Positions 17,301 to 27,769 are shown, counted from the stretch's first letter. The stretch: 64,000 bases of DNA from Leptolyngbya sp. KIOST-1 (GCF_000763385.1 NZ_JQFA01000005.1:186001-250000); one strand, 5' to 3'. The notes: generated from the letters alone by a model not told the origin. Made by a program: numbers and translations.

Positions 17301-18005
17301 CTATACCGGTAGACGCTCCAGGCCTTTGTTGCTGCCGATCACGACCATCAGGCCGCCCGCCTTCAGCCGGGTGACAGGGCTGGGGTTGATCTCAAACTGG
17401 TCGGGATCGTTGTCCTGGCTGATAGCCAGCAGGGTGAGTTCGTAGCGGTTGCGCAGGTCAAGGTCAACGATGGTCATCTGGTCAAAGGCCTTGGGCACGA
17501 TGATTTCGGCGATGCAGTGGTTGGGGTCGATCTCAAAGCGATCGAGAATGCCGGGGGAGGTGAGCGATCGCGCCAGTTCACAGCCCATCTCGTGCTCAGG
17601 AAACACCACGTGGTCGGCCCCCACGCGATCGAGCAGCTTGCCGTGGATCTCTGACGAGGCCTTGGCCACCACGTTTTTCACCCCGGCCTCTTTGAGGTTG
17701 AGGGTGGTAATGATGCTCTCCTCGACGTAGTTGCCGATCGCCACAATTACCGTGTCGAAGTCGGTGATGCCCGCCTCGCGCAGGGCCGAGGGCTGGGTGG
17801 TGTCGAGCTGGAGGGCGTGGGCGGCAATCTGGTCGGTGAGAGCCTGACTGACCCGACGCTCGTCGGTATCGGCGGCCAGCACCTCATAGCCCAGGTTATT
17901 GAGGGTGCCGCACACCGCCCGACCGAAGCGCCCCAGCCCAATGACGGCAAACTGGCGATTGGGCGATCGCATCTTGCGCAAAAATGTCAGCGATGACAGG
18001 TTCAC
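17301..18005 (-). CDS. ktrA: Potassium uptake regulatory subunit KtrA/TrkA (RCK domain)
   Basis: A 234-residue cytosolic gating ring subunit for a Ktr/Trk potassium channel. The Rossmann motif FAVIGLGRFGRAVCGTL and the acidic LAADTDERRV bind NAD or adenine nucleotides. The second half (about 155-230) is a TrkA-C domain (CIAEIIVPKAFDQMTIVDLDL). The membrane subunit KtrB is not in the window. First gene of a two-gene operon with anmK. Length and motifs agree with cyanobacterial KtrA, which serves osmotic adaptation. Confidence 0.93.
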   Translation of the reverse strand: MNLSSLTFLRKMRSPNRQFAVIGLGRFGRAVCGTLNNLGYEVLAADTDERRVSQALTDQIAAHALQLDTTQPSALREAGITDFDTVIVAIGNYVEESIITTLNLKEAGVKNVVAKASSEIHGKLLDRVGADHVVFPEHEMGCELARSLTSPGILDRFEIDPNHCIAEIIVPKAFDQMTIVDLDLRNRYELTLLAISQDNDPDQFEINPSPVTRLKAGGLMVVIGSNKGLERLPV

Positions 18006-18177
18006 AACCCTTTGTTTCCCTCAAAAATTACGCAGTCCTGGCTCAGGTCTGCCCAATATTATCACCCGATATTGCTATCGACACTGGCCCGAAGGTTTCG
18101 GACAACGGCTATACGCCGAGAATTCTTTTTTGCTAGGCTAGCCTAATGGTTTTGGTCCAGAGGGTAAAGGTAAGGAC

Positions 18178-19341
18178 GTGAATATACAACTTGGTCGCGG
18201 CAAAGTCGTTCGCAGAGCATACGGCATTGATGAGATTGCCCTGGTACCGGGGCCAAGAACCCTAGACCCAAGCCTGGCCGATACCCGGTGGCACATTGGC
18301 GGGGTTGAGCGCGAGATTCCGATTATCGCCAGCGCTATGGACGGAGTGGTCGATGTCGGGATGGCGATTCGGCTGTCGGAGCTGGGGGCTCTGGGGGTGC
18401 TGAACCTGGAGGGCATCCAGACTCGCTACGACGACCCCGAACCCATTCTCGATCAGATTGCCTCGGTGGGCAAAGACGAGTTTGTCGGGCTTATGCAAAC
18501 CCTCTACGCCGAGCCCGTCAAGCCAGAGCTGATCACTAAACGAATTCAGGCTATCAAATCGGGTGGCGGAGTGGCCGCGGTGAGCCTGACCCCGGCGGGG
18601 GCCGCTCGCTTCGGCAAAACCGTGGCCGAGGCGGGGGCCGACCTGGTCTTTGTGCAGGCCACCGTGGTGTCGACGGCCCACCTGTCCCCCGCCGAGATCA
18701 GCCCGCTCGATCTGTCCGCCTTCTGCGCCAAGATGCCCATGCCGGTGATTCTGGGCAACTGCGTCACCTACGAGGTTGCCCTCAACCTGATGAAGGCCGG
18801 AGCCGCCGCCGTCATGGTGGGCATTGGTCCCGGGGCGGCCTGCACCTCGCGCGGGGTGCTGGGCATTGGCATTCCCCAGGCAACGGCGGTGGCCGACTGT
18901 GCCGCCGCCCGCGACGACTTCTTCGCCGAAACCGGCCGCTACGTGGCGATTGTGGCCGATGGCGGCCTGGTCACGGGGGGCGACATCTGCAAGTGCATCG
19001 CCTGCGGGGCCGATGGGGTGATGATTGGCTCGCCTTTTGCCCGCGCCGCCGAAGCGCCGGGTCGGGGCTTCCACTGGGGGATGGCGACTCCCAGCCCGGT
19101 GCTGCCCCGGGGCACCCGCATTAAGGTGGGCACCACGGGCAGCCTGGAGCAAATTCTGCGCGGCCCCGCCGGCCTGGACGACGGCACCCACAACTTTTTA
19201 GGGGCGCTGCAAACCAGCATGGGCACCCTGGGCGCTAAGGACCTAAAGGAAATGCAGCAGGTGGAGGTGGTGATCGCCCCCTCGCTGCTGACCGAGGGCA
19301 AGGTGTACCAGAAGGCCCAGCAGCTGGGTATGGGCAAGTAG
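18178..19341 (+). CDS. guaB3: GuaB3-family IMP dehydrogenase-related protein
   Basis: A 387-residue TIM-barrel protein of the GuaB3 group, which lacks the CBS domains of ordinary IMP dehydrogenase. It opens [20 protein letters not shown]. The loop [17 protein letters not shown] holds a Cys at about 222, the position of the catalytic cysteine, and [20 protein letters not shown] forms the phosphate site. The start is GTG with AAGGA five bases upstream. Whether it oxidises IMP, or reduces GMP, or does neither, cannot be told from sequence. A strong hairpin follows the gene. Confidence 0.88.
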   Translation: MNIQLGRGKVVRRAYGIDEIALVPGPRTLDPSLADTRWHIGGVEREIPIIASAMDGVVDVGMAIRLSELGALGVLNLEGIQTRYDDPEPILDQIASVGKDEFVGLMQTLYAEPVKPELITKRIQAIKSGGGVAAVSLTPAGAARFGKTVAEAGADLVFVQATVVSTAHLSPAEISPLDLSAFCAKMPMPVILGNCVTYEVALNLMKAGAAAVMVGIGPGAACTSRGVLGIGIPQATAVADCAAARDDFFAETGRYVAIVADGGLVTGGDICKCIACGADGVMIGSPFARAAEAPGRGFHWGMATPSPVLPRGTRIKVGTTGSLEQILRGPAGLDDGTHNFLGALQTSMGTLGAKDLKEMQQVEVVIAPSLLTEGKVYQKAQQLGMGK

Positions 19342-19370
19342 ACAGGCCCCACCAGGGCGGGTTTGCTGGG

Positions 19371-19412
19371 GCCAAGGCGCTCGGTCTCCCTACGGAAACC
19401 GAGCGCCTTGGC
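19371..19412 (+). terminator. 15-bp perfect hairpin after guaB3
   Basis: GCCAAGGCGCTCGGT (19371-19385) pairs perfectly with ACCGAGCGCCTTGGC (19398-19412) around a 12-nt loop, 30 nt after the stop codon. No T-tract follows, so it may stabilise the mRNA end or assist a factor-dependent stop. Confidence 0.6.
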
Positions 19413-19587
19413 TGCAGCTTCCAGTTCGCCTCCCTGGCAGAACGACCGGCCCGCCAAACTGTCGCCGTTTCAGTTTCCTCAGTTTGGCATTGCTTTGGAG
19501 CGGAATGCCCTGGGGAGGAAGCGCGATCGCAAGCATCCTGGGCCTGGGGCAATGTGGCAGAATTAGGCAAACCGCTGGAGTCAAATC

Positions 19588-19917
19588 ATGGTTGACATGC
19601 AGCAGATTGAAGCGCTGAGTCGGCAAATTGCCGAACAGTTTAACCCCGATCGCATTATTCTGTTTGGCTCCTACGCCTACGGCGAACCCACCGCCGACTC
19701 CGATGTCGATCTGCTGGTGGTTTTACCCTTCGAGGGTTATCCGGCTCGCAAAGCAGCAGAGATCCGTTGTCAGGTTAGACCGGGGTTTGCCCTTGATTTA
19801 TTGGTGCGAACTCCTGAATACTTGACTCAGCGTTTGACCATGCGGGACTTTTTTTTAGAAGATATCGTTAATAACGGCAAAGTGCTGTATGACAGCGACT
19901 CTACAGGAGTGGATTGA
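19588..19917 (+). CDS. MNT-domain nucleotidyltransferase (MntA-like antitoxin)
   Basis: A 109-residue minimal nucleotidyltransferase of the Pol-beta fold. IILFGSYAYGEPTADSDVDL gives the GSx10DxD catalytic signature, and the following LDLLV supplies the third acidic residue. Relatives neutralise a HEPN toxin by AMPylating or adenylating it. It overlaps the next gene by 29 nt, the usual layout of HEPN-MNT modules. Confidence 0.88.
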   Translation: MVDMQQIEALSRQIAEQFNPDRIILFGSYAYGEPTADSDVDLLVVLPFEGYPARKAAEIRCQVRPGFALDLLVRTPEYLTQRLTMRDFFLEDIVNNGKVLYDSDSTGVD

Positions 19918-20272
19918 TAAAGCAGAGGCAGATTTTGGCACAGCTGGCCGAGAATTGCAGGTTCGGCAGTTGCCAAATTACGATGCCGTTTGTTTTCACA
20001 CTCAGCAGTGTGTCGAAAAATATCTCAAGGCAAGACTGCTAGCCGCTGACATTCCCTTCCCTAAAATCCATGACCTGACTGCTCTGCTAACTTTACTTAA
20101 TCCTGTAGAGCCTGAGTGGGAGCGCTTTCGCCCGGCTTTGGCTCTGCTGACTGACTTCGCTGTTGAAGTGCGGTATCCAGGATTTGTCGCTGATCAGGAC
20201 GTTGCGATCGAGATGTATGAACTGTGTGCCGAGGTGCGGCAGGCCGTGCGGCAAAGCCTGGGTCTACCCTAG
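19889..20272 (+). CDS. HEPN-domain protein (toxin partner of MNT)
   Basis: A 127-residue helical protein with the HEPN pattern: EWIDKAEADFGTAGRELQV, YDAVCFHTQQCVEKYLKARL, then KIHDLTALLTLLNP and AVEVRYPGF. The RNase motif Rx4-6H is not evident; many HEPN proteins encoded next to MNT genes have the same RYPG form. It may therefore bind nucleotide or act through its partner rather than be a canonical RNase. Its start lies inside the MNT gene, so translation is coupled. Confidence 0.85.
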   Translation: MTATLQEWIDKAEADFGTAGRELQVRQLPNYDAVCFHTQQCVEKYLKARLLAADIPFPKIHDLTALLTLLNPVEPEWERFRPALALLTDFAVEVRYPGFVADQDVAIEMYELCAEVRQAVRQSLGLP

Positions 20273-20350
20273 AGCAGCCAAACCGCCGGAGTATAGCCGT
20301 AGTCAATCGGGTTCGAACATTTAGAAATCAGACATTTAGACACTTGAGCA

Positions 20351-20370
20351 ACGTTTGAACGTTCAAACGT
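20351..20370. repeat. Perfect 20-bp palindrome
   Basis: ACGTTTGAACGTTCAAACGT is its own complement over all 20 bases. It lies between the convergent HEPN gene and chlP, so it is far from any start codon and is unlikely to be a promoter operator. It may be a small dispersed palindrome or a cruciform site. Confidence 0.65.
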
Positions 20371-20404
20371 CAGGGCACCGAGAACCTAAGCGGCACCAAG
20401 ACAA

Positions 20405-20438
20405 AACTGGCTTTGACAACCTTTTGCCAAAGCCAGTT
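20405..20438 (-). terminator. Rho-independent terminator of chlP
   Basis: AACTGGCTTTG (20405-20415) and CAAAGCCAGTT (20428-20438) form a perfect 11-bp stem with a 12-nt loop. Read on the minus strand it lies 38 nt after the chlP stop and is followed by TTTTGT. Confidence 0.75.
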
Positions 20439-20475
20439 ATCTTAGGGGGTTAGAAAGGAACTGAACGATCGCACC

Positions 20476-21711
20476 CTACCAGCTGCGGGTCGGAGCCAGG
20501 GCGTGGCCGCGAATCAGGCTGCCCACGGTTTTGGCGGTGATTTTCATCTGCACCAGGGGGTTGGCGGGCACCACGGTCTTGTAGAGGTAGCTGTCGAAGG
20601 TGAGCTTCTGCACGTCCATGTCAGAGCACATTTCGACGAATGCCTCGCGGGTGGCGTCGGAGCGGTAGAACACCGTTTGCAGCAGATCCAGAACCTTGTA
20701 GGTCATGCCGTACTGCTTGTCCCAGCGCTTCAGGTAGACCTTGAGGTCGGCTTCGGTGGGAATGCGAGCACCGCTGTTGGAGAACTCGACAATGGTTTCG
20801 GCGCACATGCGGGCCGACTTGGCGGCGAAGTAGATGCCCTCGCCGGAAGACTTGGTGACGGTACCAGCGGCATCGCCCACCAGAGCGACCCGACCGACAA
20901 CGCGGCGGGGACGGGGATGCTCGGGGATGGGGTGGGCTTCGACTTTGATGATTTCACCACCTTCCAGGCGTTTGGCGGCGCGGGCGCGGATGCCCGCCTG
21001 GAGGCTCTTAATCTTGGCCTGGTTGACCCGCATGGTGCCGGTGCCCACGGCCACATGGTCGTACTTGGGGAATACCCAGGCGTAGAAGTCGGGGGAGACA
21101 TCGTTGCCCACGTACATTTCGGCCAGGTCTTCGTAGTAGGCCATCTTGTCTTCGGGCAGGCGAATGCGCTCCTGGAAGGCGATCGCATAGTTGTAGTCCC
21201 CGGCCTTGATCGCCTTGGCGACGCGGGAGTTGGCCCCGTCGGCCCCGATTACCAGATCGACCTGGAGGGACTTGTTGTCACCCACCAGCCCGTCTTCACG
21301 GTGCTCGGTGTAGTGCAGGGTGTAGGCCCCATTCTCCGTGGCGGGCAGCTCCAGGGTGTGGACGGTGCCGTTGATCAGTTTGGCCCCGTGCTGGGCGGCG
21401 CGATCGCGCAGGAACCCGTCCAGCACCTCGCGGCGGCACATGCCGATGTACTCGTCGTCCTTGAGGGTGCTGCCGATGTTGACCTCGACGTTGGAGGGGG
21501 AGATCATCTTCATCTTGCGCACGCGGCGATCGATGATTTCAGGAGGCAGGTCAAACTCGTCGACCATACACAGGGGAATAGCCCCGCCGCAGGGCTTGGC
21601 GTTGTCGAGCTTGCGCTCGAAGAGGTACGTTTCAATACCGGCTTTAACTAATGTCTCGGCTGCCGAGGAGCCTGCCGGACCCGATCCTACTACTGCTACC
21701 CGAAGTACCAA
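20476..21711 (-). CDS. chlP: Geranylgeranyl reductase
   Basis: This flavoenzyme reduces geranylgeranyl chains to phytyl on chlorophyllide or on the diphosphate, feeding chlorophyll a and tocopherol synthesis at the thylakoid. The 411 residues begin VLRVAVVGSGPAGSSAAETL (FAD Rossmann). They continue KPCGGAIPLCMVDEFDLP, VDLVIGADGANSRVAKAI and VGRVALVGDAAGTVTKSSGE (second FAD motif), typical of the plant/cyanobacterial ChlP group. It is transcribed alone, with a terminator hairpin just downstream. Confidence 0.96.
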   Translation of the reverse strand: MVLRVAVVGSGPAGSSAAETLVKAGIETYLFERKLDNAKPCGGAIPLCMVDEFDLPPEIIDRRVRKMKMISPSNVEVNIGSTLKDDEYIGMCRREVLDGFLRDRAAQHGAKLINGTVHTLELPATENGAYTLHYTEHREDGLVGDNKSLQVDLVIGADGANSRVAKAIKAGDYNYAIAFQERIRLPEDKMAYYEDLAEMYVGNDVSPDFYAWVFPKYDHVAVGTGTMRVNQAKIKSLQAGIRARAAKRLEGGEIIKVEAHPIPEHPRPRRVVGRVALVGDAAGTVTKSSGEGIYFAAKSARMCAETIVEFSNSGARIPTEADLKVYLKRWDKQYGMTYKVLDLLQTVFYRSDATREAFVEMCSDMDVQKLTFDSYLYKTVVPANPLVQMKITAKTVGSLIRGHALAPTRSW

Positions 21712-21869
21712 GGGTGCCTACTCCACTATTGCGAAAAGCTACGGATGAATCGTATCACGGGATTTTGGGCATTTTGGGCCACTCCTACGGGTTGTAACTC
21801 GATTGAAACACTCGTTTACATTGAGTCACGGGAACCGGGTGAAGATCTATTTTCTGAGCAGAGAGAATT

Positions 21870-22232
21870 CTATGAACCCTGCAGATCGACCCCCAGTTCG
21901 TCGGCCAGCCAGTTGATCACCTGCTGGCGTTCGCCGGGAGTGAGGTAGAAGCGGCCCGTCTGACGGAGGCGATCGTTCATGGCTTCGGTGTCGGCCAGGG
22001 TAAACAGGCCGGCGGTGGTGCCCAGGGTGCAGAGAATGTCGTCCTGGCCCTGCTGGTCGAGGTTGCCGTAGCGGTAGCGAGCAATGTGCTTGCCCATGCG
22101 CCCAAAGTCGTAGCTGTCCTGGGAGAGTCGCTGCTTTTTGTCGTCGGGGATCGGTTCGCCCGCCGCCATTTTGGCGTAGTCGGTATCCAGCATGTCGAGG
22201 GGAACGATGCGGGGCTCGGAATAGGAACTCAA
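21870..22232 (-). CDS. Conserved protein of unknown function
   Basis: A 120-residue soluble, acidic protein beginning MSSYSEPRIVPLDMLDTDYAK, with a middle section DSYDFGRMGKHIARYRYGNL and a C-terminal helical part ERQQVINWLADELGVDL. No membrane segment, Cys cluster or known motif is seen. GGAGG lies six bases before the ATG (CCTCC read on the plus strand), so it is well equipped for translation. I do not recognise its function. Confidence 0.7.
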   Translation of the reverse strand: MSSYSEPRIVPLDMLDTDYAKMAAGEPIPDDKKQRLSQDSYDFGRMGKHIARYRYGNLDQQGQDDILCTLGTTAGLFTLADTEAMNDRLRQTGRFYLTPGERQQVINWLADELGVDLQGS

Positions 22233-22365
22233 GCTGCCTCCTATGGTCGTAGATCGACCAAGAACATCTGCACAGGGTACGGCTGTCAGAGCTACCAGGG
22301 TAATTGACCGGCTGCGATCGCCCCTGGTTCTGTTGGATAGTTTTTAGAAACGCTCCCAGCCCGTC

Positions 22366-22959
22366 TCAGGGCAGGTTCGCTATTTCCATCGCCTGGTAGT
22401 CCCCCTCGCAGAGCAGATCGGATTCTGACTGCACCCGGTCGAGAAATACTTTGCCCTCCAGATGGTCGGCCTCGTGCTGAAAGATGCGGGCCACAAAGCC
22501 CTCCCACACCCGGCGCTGGGACTGGCCGTAGCGATCGCAGTACTCCACCTCAACCACGCGGTGGCGAGGGACCCGACCGCGCACCCCCGGCACGCTGAGG
22601 CAGCCTTCCCAACCCAGCTCCAGCTCGTCGCTGGCGGCAATTAGACGGGGATTGAGCATCACGACCGGCTCCATTTGCGGTGCGTGGGGATAGCGCAGAT
22701 TGGGGCGCGAGGCCACCACCAGCAGGCGCAGGGAGTGACCGAGTTGGGGGGCAGCGATGCCGACGCCGTTCGAGGCCTGCATGGTCTGGAGCAGGCGATC
22801 GACCAGCCTCTGCAGGGTCTCGTCGGTTAGGGCCTCGTCGGTCCCCAACTCTAGGGGCTGAGCTACCTGGCGCAGCACCGGATGCCCCAGGGTCAGCACC
22901 TGAACGTCGGGGGGTGGGTCTGGAACCTTTGGCTGGCCTGGCTTATAGGATTTAGACAT
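22366..22959 (-). CDS. def: Peptide deformylase
   Basis: This metalloenzyme removes the formyl group from the N-terminal Met of new proteins. All three motifs are intact in the 197-residue product: GVGIAAPQLG (65-74), EGCLSVPG with metal ligand Cys120, and QHEADHLEG with His162, catalytic Glu163 and His166. The open frame extends 40 codons upstream, but the ATG at 22959 is preferred because the added stretch (Cys/Ser-rich) is unlike the family. The approximately 17-residue N-terminal lead MSKSYKPGQPKVPDPPP is longer than in E. coli Def. Confidence 0.95.
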   Translation of the reverse strand: MSKSYKPGQPKVPDPPPDVQVLTLGHPVLRQVAQPLELGTDEALTDETLQRLVDRLLQTMQASNGVGIAAPQLGHSLRLLVVASRPNLRYPHAPQMEPVVMLNPRLIAASDELELGWEGCLSVPGVRGRVPRHRVVEVEYCDRYGQSQRRVWEGFVARIFQHEADHLEGKVFLDRVQSESDLLCEGDYQAMEIANLP

Positions 22960-23390
22960 AGCAGTTGGCCCGCAGTGGAGGCACGAAAAACGACAAATAC
23001 TGTAGTCATTGTATACATGCGCCCCAGGAGCTGAAGACCTGTGCTTCAATAGACCAGCAGGCAGCCTCTGGCGGCTCACCTGATTGGAGCACGACGGGAT
23101 CCGATTTTTGTCAAAGCGCTATATCTAGAATCAGGGACAATTTTTAACCATATATCTAGTACCCTAAAGATCCCTAAATACTGCTGTAGCAGGCCGACCC
23201 CAGGTCTAGGAGCTAGGCCCCTGGGTCAGGTTTGGGAGCCGGGCTGCTCTGCCTGGACAGCCCAGGTATGACGCCAGGGATGGCGGCTCAGTTTTAGCGG
23301 CCTAGGGTCAGCCCAAGAGTTGGGCTGGCTCCGTTTGTCAACTTATGCGATGTGTCTGCCCTTGGGCAGCGGTAGTTTAAGAGGTAAGTC
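22960..23390. other. Intergenic region between def and dnaA
   Basis: This 431-nt spacer holds the divergent promoters of def and dnaA. An AT-rich patch lies at about 23095-23180. I found no DnaA boxes (TTATCCACA or TTTTCCACA types) and no iterated motif, so nothing here supports a replication origin. Confidence 0.5.
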
Positions 23391-24806
23391 GTGGATCAGG
23401 CCCTGAATCGGTTGTGGGAAGAGGTGCTGAATCAGCTTCAGGTGGAGCTGAGCCGCCCCACCTTTGAGACCTGGATCAAGCCCGCCCAGGCCCAAACCCT
23501 GAGCGATCGCGCCCTGGTCATTTCCACCCCCAATCCCTTTGCCCGCAACTGGGTGCAGAAGCACTACGCGGGCACCATCACCCAGGTGGTCAACAACATT
23601 TTGGGCAAAGCCATTGAGCTTCAGGTTACCGTGGTGCCCGAGGGGGAAACGGCGGCGGCGGCGCTGCTGCCTATGGCCGAAGTCAGCTGGCCCACCCAGA
23701 CCCCTGCCCTGCCCTCCCGCCCCGTGGTGCCCCCCCGCCCGGCCCCGGCGGAGTTGCCCGCCCCCGCCCAGGACCCCTACAACGACCTCAACCCCAAGGC
23801 GGTGTTTTCGCGCTTTGTGGTGGGGGCCAACAACCGGATGGCCCACGCGGCGGCCCTGGCGGTGGCCGAGGCACCGGGGCGCGAGTTTAACCCGCTGTTT
23901 CTCTGCGGCGGGGTGGGGCTGGGCAAAACCCACCTGATGCAGTCCATCGGTCACTACCGCCAGGAGATTGCCCCCCAGGCGCGGGTGGCCTACGTGTCCA
24001 CCGAGCAGTTCACCAATGACCTGATCACCGCCATCCGGCGCGACAGCATGCAGCACTTTCGCTCCCACTACCGGGATGTGGACATTCTGCTGGTGGATGA
24101 CATTCAGTTTATCGAGGGCAAGGAGTACACCCAGGAGGAGTTCTTCCACACCTTCAATACGCTCCACGAGGCGGGCAAGCAGATTGTGCTGGCCTCCGAT
24201 CGCCCCCCCAACCAGATCCTGCGCCTCCAGGACCGGCTGATCTCGCGCTTCTCCATGGGGCTGATCGCCGACATCCAGCCCCCCGACTACGAGACCCGGA
24301 TGGCGATTCTGCAAAAGAAGGCCGAGTACGAGCAGGTGCAGCTGCCCCGGGAGGCGATCGAGTACATTGCCGCCAGCTATACCTCCAACATTCGAGAGCT
24401 GGAGGGGGCGCTGATTCGCGCGATCGCCTACACCTCGATTTCGGGCCTGCCCATGACCGTCGAGCACCTGATGACGGTGCTCAACCCGCCCGCCGACAAG
24501 ATCGAGGCTTCCCCTGGAGCCGTGGTGGCCGCTGTCGCCGAGCACTTTGGCGTGTCGGTAGAGGACCTCAAGGGCTCGTCGCGGCGGCGCGAGATCAGCC
24601 AGGCCCGCCAGGTGGGCATGTACCTGATGCGGCGGCACACCGACCTCAGCCTGCCCAAAATTGGCGACGCCTTTGGCGGCAAGGATCACACCACCGTGCT
24701 CTACAGCTACACCAAAATTGAGAAGCTGCTCAAGCGCGATCTGGATCTGGCCCAGACGATTCGGCAACTGGGCGATCGCATTACCATGGCTGAGCGAGGG
24801 GGGTAG
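23391..24806 (+). CDS. dnaA: Chromosomal replication initiator DnaA
   Basis: A 471-residue AAA+ protein that binds DnaA boxes and melts the origin. Domain I (1-95) starts [20 protein letters not shown]; domain II is a Pro/Ala linker (about 105-140). Domain III has Walker [16 protein letters not shown] (about 170-184) and Walker [12 protein letters not shown]. Domain IV carries the signature [20 protein letters not shown] leading to [11 protein letters not shown]. The start is GTG, weakly preceded by AGAGGTAAG. In cyanobacteria dnaA is often not next to the origin and is dispensable in some species, in line with the lack of boxes here. Confidence 0.97.
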   Translation: MDQALNRLWEEVLNQLQVELSRPTFETWIKPAQAQTLSDRALVISTPNPFARNWVQKHYAGTITQVVNNILGKAIELQVTVVPEGETAAAALLPMAEVSWPTQTPALPSRPVVPPRPAPAELPAPAQDPYNDLNPKAVFSRFVVGANNRMAHAAALAVAEAPGREFNPLFLCGGVGLGKTHLMQSIGHYRQEIAPQARVAYVSTEQFTNDLITAIRRDSMQHFRSHYRDVDILLVDDIQFIEGKEYTQEEFFHTFNTLHEAGKQIVLASDRPPNQILRLQDRLISRFSMGLIADIQPPDYETRMAILQKKAEYEQVQLPREAIEYIAASYTSNIRELEGALIRAIAYTSISGLPMTVEHLMTVLNPPADKIEASPGAVVAAVAEHFGVSVEDLKGSSRRREISQARQVGMYLMRRHTDLSLPKIGDAFGGKDHTTVLYSYTKIEKLLKRDLDLAQTIRQLGDRITMAERGG

Positions 24807-24923
24807 AGGCTTCTTGGAGGGGGTGGGTTAGGTGAGTGGGTGGGTGGGCTAGAGCTGATTTCATCACCTCTCTGGCATAAAACTTTGGGCAAGGCTTACG
24901 GCCCAAAACCTTATGGATCGCCT

Positions 24924-25517
24924 ATGACTGCTCAAACGCCAGAAAATTCCGTCCAGGTGGAGAGTCGGGCCGAGTGGCGCGACTGGTTGATGGCCAACCA
25001 TGCCCGCACCGAGGGCATCTGGCTGATCACCTACAAGAAATTACCGGGTCGACCCTACGTTTCCTATAGCGACGTGGTCGAAGAAGCCCTTTGCTTTGGC
25101 TGGATTGACAGCAAGCCCAACCAGCTCGACGACGAACGCACCATGCTGTGGCTGGCGCGGCGCCAGTCGGGTTCCGGCTGGTCGGCACTCAACAAAAAAC
25201 GCGTTGAGGCAATGACGGCGGCGGGGCTGATGATGCCCTCCGGGCTGGCCAAAATTGAGGCGGCGAAGCAGGACGGATCGTGGGAAAAGCTCGACGCGAT
25301 CGAGCGGCTAGAGGTGCCCCCGGATCTGGCGGCGGCGCTGGCGGCCAATGCCGCAGCCCAGACTAACTTTGAGGCCTTTCCGCGATCGGCCAAGCGGGGC
25401 ATTTTGGAGTGGATCGCCAGCGCCAAGCGGGCTGAGACGCGCGATCGCCGCGTTGCCGAAACGGTGGAACTGGCGGCGCAGAACCTTCGCGCCAATAGCT
25501 GGCCCCGGCCTAACTAG
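24924..25517 (+). CDS. YdeI/OmpD-associated family protein
   Basis: A 197-residue soluble protein of the YdeI group. The pattern EWRDWLMANHARTEGIWLIT, then YVSYSDVVEEALCFGWIDSK and SGWSALNKKRVEAM is typical, and the C-terminal ANAAAQTNFEAFPRSAKRGI leads into a helical end. Relatives have been linked to bacteriocin or peptide tolerance, but no biochemical role is established. The open frame begins at 24840; the ATG at 24924 matches the family start. Confidence 0.85.
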   Translation: MTAQTPENSVQVESRAEWRDWLMANHARTEGIWLITYKKLPGRPYVSYSDVVEEALCFGWIDSKPNQLDDERTMLWLARRQSGSGWSALNKKRVEAMTAAGLMMPSGLAKIEAAKQDGSWEKLDAIERLEVPPDLAAALAANAAAQTNFEAFPRSAKRGILEWIASAKRAETRDRRVAETVELAAQNLRANSWPRPN

Positions 25518-25552
25518 GGCCGCTGTCTGGCGTGCAGGACCGGATTGGCCGA

Positions 25553-27769
25553 TCAATTTCGATCGACCCAGCGGGGGGACGAGTGCTGGAGTAGGGTACT
25601 GGCCGCATCCAGGGAGAGGGGCTGAGAGAACAGGTAGCCCTGGGCGGCTTCGCAGCCGATCTGCTGGAGTTGGTCGAGTTGGGCTTCGGTTTCGACTCCT
25701 TCGGCGATGCAGTCCATCTCCAGGTTGTGGGCCAGATCGACAATGGCCTGCACGATACCCTGGCGCTGGGGCTGGATCTGGCTGACGAAGGAGCGATCGA
25801 TCTTGAGGGTCTGGACGGCAAACTGGCTCAGGTAGCGCAGCGACGAGTAGCCGGTGCCAAAGTCGTCGATGCTGAGCTGCATGCCGCGGGCGGTAATTGC
25901 GGCCAGGGTTTTGGCAATGCTGTCCGACTGCTCCAGCAGCACCCGCTCGGTGATCTCCAGCTTGAGGCGATCGCCCCGCACGCCGGTGGCCGCTAAAATT
26001 TGGTCGAGGGTAGCGATGAAGGTGGTGTCGCGGAACTGCTGTCCCGACACGTTGACGCTGACCCGAAAGGTATTGTTTAGAGCATAGGCCGCTTCCCACT
26101 GGTGGATCGCCTCGCACACTTGGTACAGCACCTGGCTCCCGATCGCTTTAATCAGGCCGGTATCTTCGGCCAGGTCGATGAACTCACTGGGCATAATCAG
26201 CCCCCGCTCCCAGTGCTGCCACCGCACCAGGGCCTCGAACCCGATCAGGGCTCGGCTGGGCAGGGCCATAACGGGCTGAAAGTAGGTGACGAAGTCCTGG
26301 CGCTGAATCGCCTGGCGCAGATCGTTTTCCAGGTTGAGCAGCGCGATCGCCTCCTGGTACATTTCGAGCCCAAAAATCTCGTAGCGGTTGCGGCCCGACG
26401 CCTTAGCTCGGTAGAGGGCAATATCGACATCGCGAAAAATGTCGTTGCTGGTGGTATAGCCGCTGTTGCCGATCAAAATGCCGATACTGGCCGAGGTGAA
26501 GATGATCTTGCCATCCACTTCAATCGGACTTTCCAGGGCGGTTTTGATCCGCTCAGCCACCTGAATGGCCTCTTTGAGATCGGCAATGCGATCGAGAAAA
26601 ATCACAAACTCATCGCCGCCCCAGCGCGCCACCATATCGATATCGCGCACGCAGCCCTTGAGCAGGTTGGCCACGGCAACCAGCAGTTTATCGCCGGTCA
26701 GGTGGCCCAGGCTGTCGTTGACCGCCTTAAAGCGATCGAGATCGATCATCAGCAGGCCAAAGCAGTTGTGGCTGTAGCGCTGGCACTGCAGAATTTCTAG
26801 CTCTAGCCGCTTGGCCAGCCAATCGCGGTTGGGCAGATGGGTCAGCGCGTCGTGGAGCGAATCGTAGCGCAGCTGCTTCTCAATTTTGACGCGGCGCGTG
26901 ACATCCCTTGAGTTGGTGACAATGTTCGTCACCTGCCCGTCTTCACCCAGTACGGGCTTGGCCAGGGTTTCCAGCCACAGGTAGCGGCCCGACTGGCAGC
27001 GAAACCGGTAGCAGAGGGTGATGGCTTCGTAGGACTGATGCGGGGTTTGAAACTGGAGCTGCACGTGGGGCCCATCGTCGGGGTGGCAAAAGTCAGCGAT
27101 CTGCTTGCCCAGCAGCACGTCTGGCGCGTAGCCCAGCAGGGTTTGAGCCGACGGACTGACGTAGAGGAACTGCCCGTTGACATCGTGCAGACAGACCAGA
27201 TCGCCCATATGGTCGGCAATCAGTCGATAGCGAAATTCACTGTTGCGCAGCTCCTGCTCCACCTGTCGCCGCACCTGAATCTCTGCCTGCAGCGATCGGT
27301 TGGCGGCCCCCAGCTCCCGGGTGCGCTGCTGCACCTGGTACTCTAGCTCCTGGTTAAACCGCTGCAGCTGCTTCTGGGCCTTTTGCAGGCTCAGGTGGGT
27401 GTTTACCCTGGCCAGCAGCTCGACCGCCTTAAAGGGTTTGGTGATGTAGTCCACCCCACCCACGGCGAAGGCTCTGGCCTTGTCGAGCGCCTCGTCCAGG
27501 GCGCTGAGAAAGATCACCGGAATCGATGCGGTGGCAGGGTCGGCCTTCAGCTGCTGGCAGACGCTGTAGCCGTCCATATCGGGCAGCATGATGTCGAGCA
27601 AAATCAGGTCGATGGGGGTAGATCGGGCCACGGTCAGCGCCATAGTGCCCGTCAACACGCCCCGCGTTTCGTAGCCCTCAGCGGTTAGCTCCCGCGTCAG
27701 CAGGTGCAGGTTATCCGGAATATCGTCAACAACTAGAACAGTAAAGTGAGGGCGGCTAGTGGTGGTCAT
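25553..27769 (-). CDS. Response regulator with PAS, GGDEF and EAL domains
   Basis: A 738-residue cytosolic regulator of cyclic di-GMP. Domain order: REC ([10 protein letters not shown]; phosphorylated Asp in [13 protein letters not shown]), a short coiled coil, PAS/PAC ([15 protein letters not shown]), GGDEF ([14 protein letters not shown], intact) and EAL ([40 protein letters not shown], all intact). It may both make and break c-di-GMP. Its ATG at 27769 lies 14 nt inside the end of the hybrid kinase gene, which makes that kinase the likely phosphodonor. The longer open frame back to 27850 is read-through of the kinase gene in another frame. Confidence 0.94.
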   Translation of the reverse strand: MTTTSRPHFTVLVVDDIPDNLHLLTRELTAEGYETRGVLTGTMALTVARSTPIDLILLDIMLPDMDGYSVCQQLKADPATASIPVIFLSALDEALDKARAFAVGGVDYITKPFKAVELLARVNTHLSLQKAQKQLQRFNQELEYQVQQRTRELGAANRSLQAEIQVRRQVEQELRNSEFRYRLIADHMGDLVCLHDVNGQFLYVSPSAQTLLGYAPDVLLGKQIADFCHPDDGPHVQLQFQTPHQSYEAITLCYRFRCQSGRYLWLETLAKPVLGEDGQVTNIVTNSRDVTRRVKIEKQLRYDSLHDALTHLPNRDWLAKRLELEILQCQRYSHNCFGLLMIDLDRFKAVNDSLGHLTGDKLLVAVANLLKGCVRDIDMVARWGGDEFVIFLDRIADLKEAIQVAERIKTALESPIEVDGKIIFTSASIGILIGNSGYTTSNDIFRDVDIALYRAKASGRNRYEIFGLEMYQEAIALLNLENDLRQAIQRQDFVTYFQPVMALPSRALIGFEALVRWQHWERGLIMPSEFIDLAEDTGLIKAIGSQVLYQVCEAIHQWEAAYALNNTFRVSVNVSGQQFRDTTFIATLDQILAATGVRGDRLKLEITERVLLEQSDSIAKTLAAITARGMQLSIDDFGTGYSSLRYLSQFAVQTLKIDRSFVSQIQPQRQGIVQAIVDLAHNLEMDCIAEGVETEAQLDQLQQIGCEAAQGYLFSQPLSLDAASTLLQHSSPRWVDRN

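Noticed and set aside
20303-20320. GGGTTCGAAC resembling a tRNA T arm
   Set aside because: No acceptor, D or anticodon stems can be formed around it.
22960-23390. Replication origin next to dnaA
   Set aside because: No DnaA boxes, iterons or unwinding element could be found; cyanobacterial dnaA is often away from the origin.
23343-24767. 474-codon frame antisense to dnaA
   Set aside because: Shadow of dnaA; the dnaA frame has all AAA+ and DNA-binding motifs.
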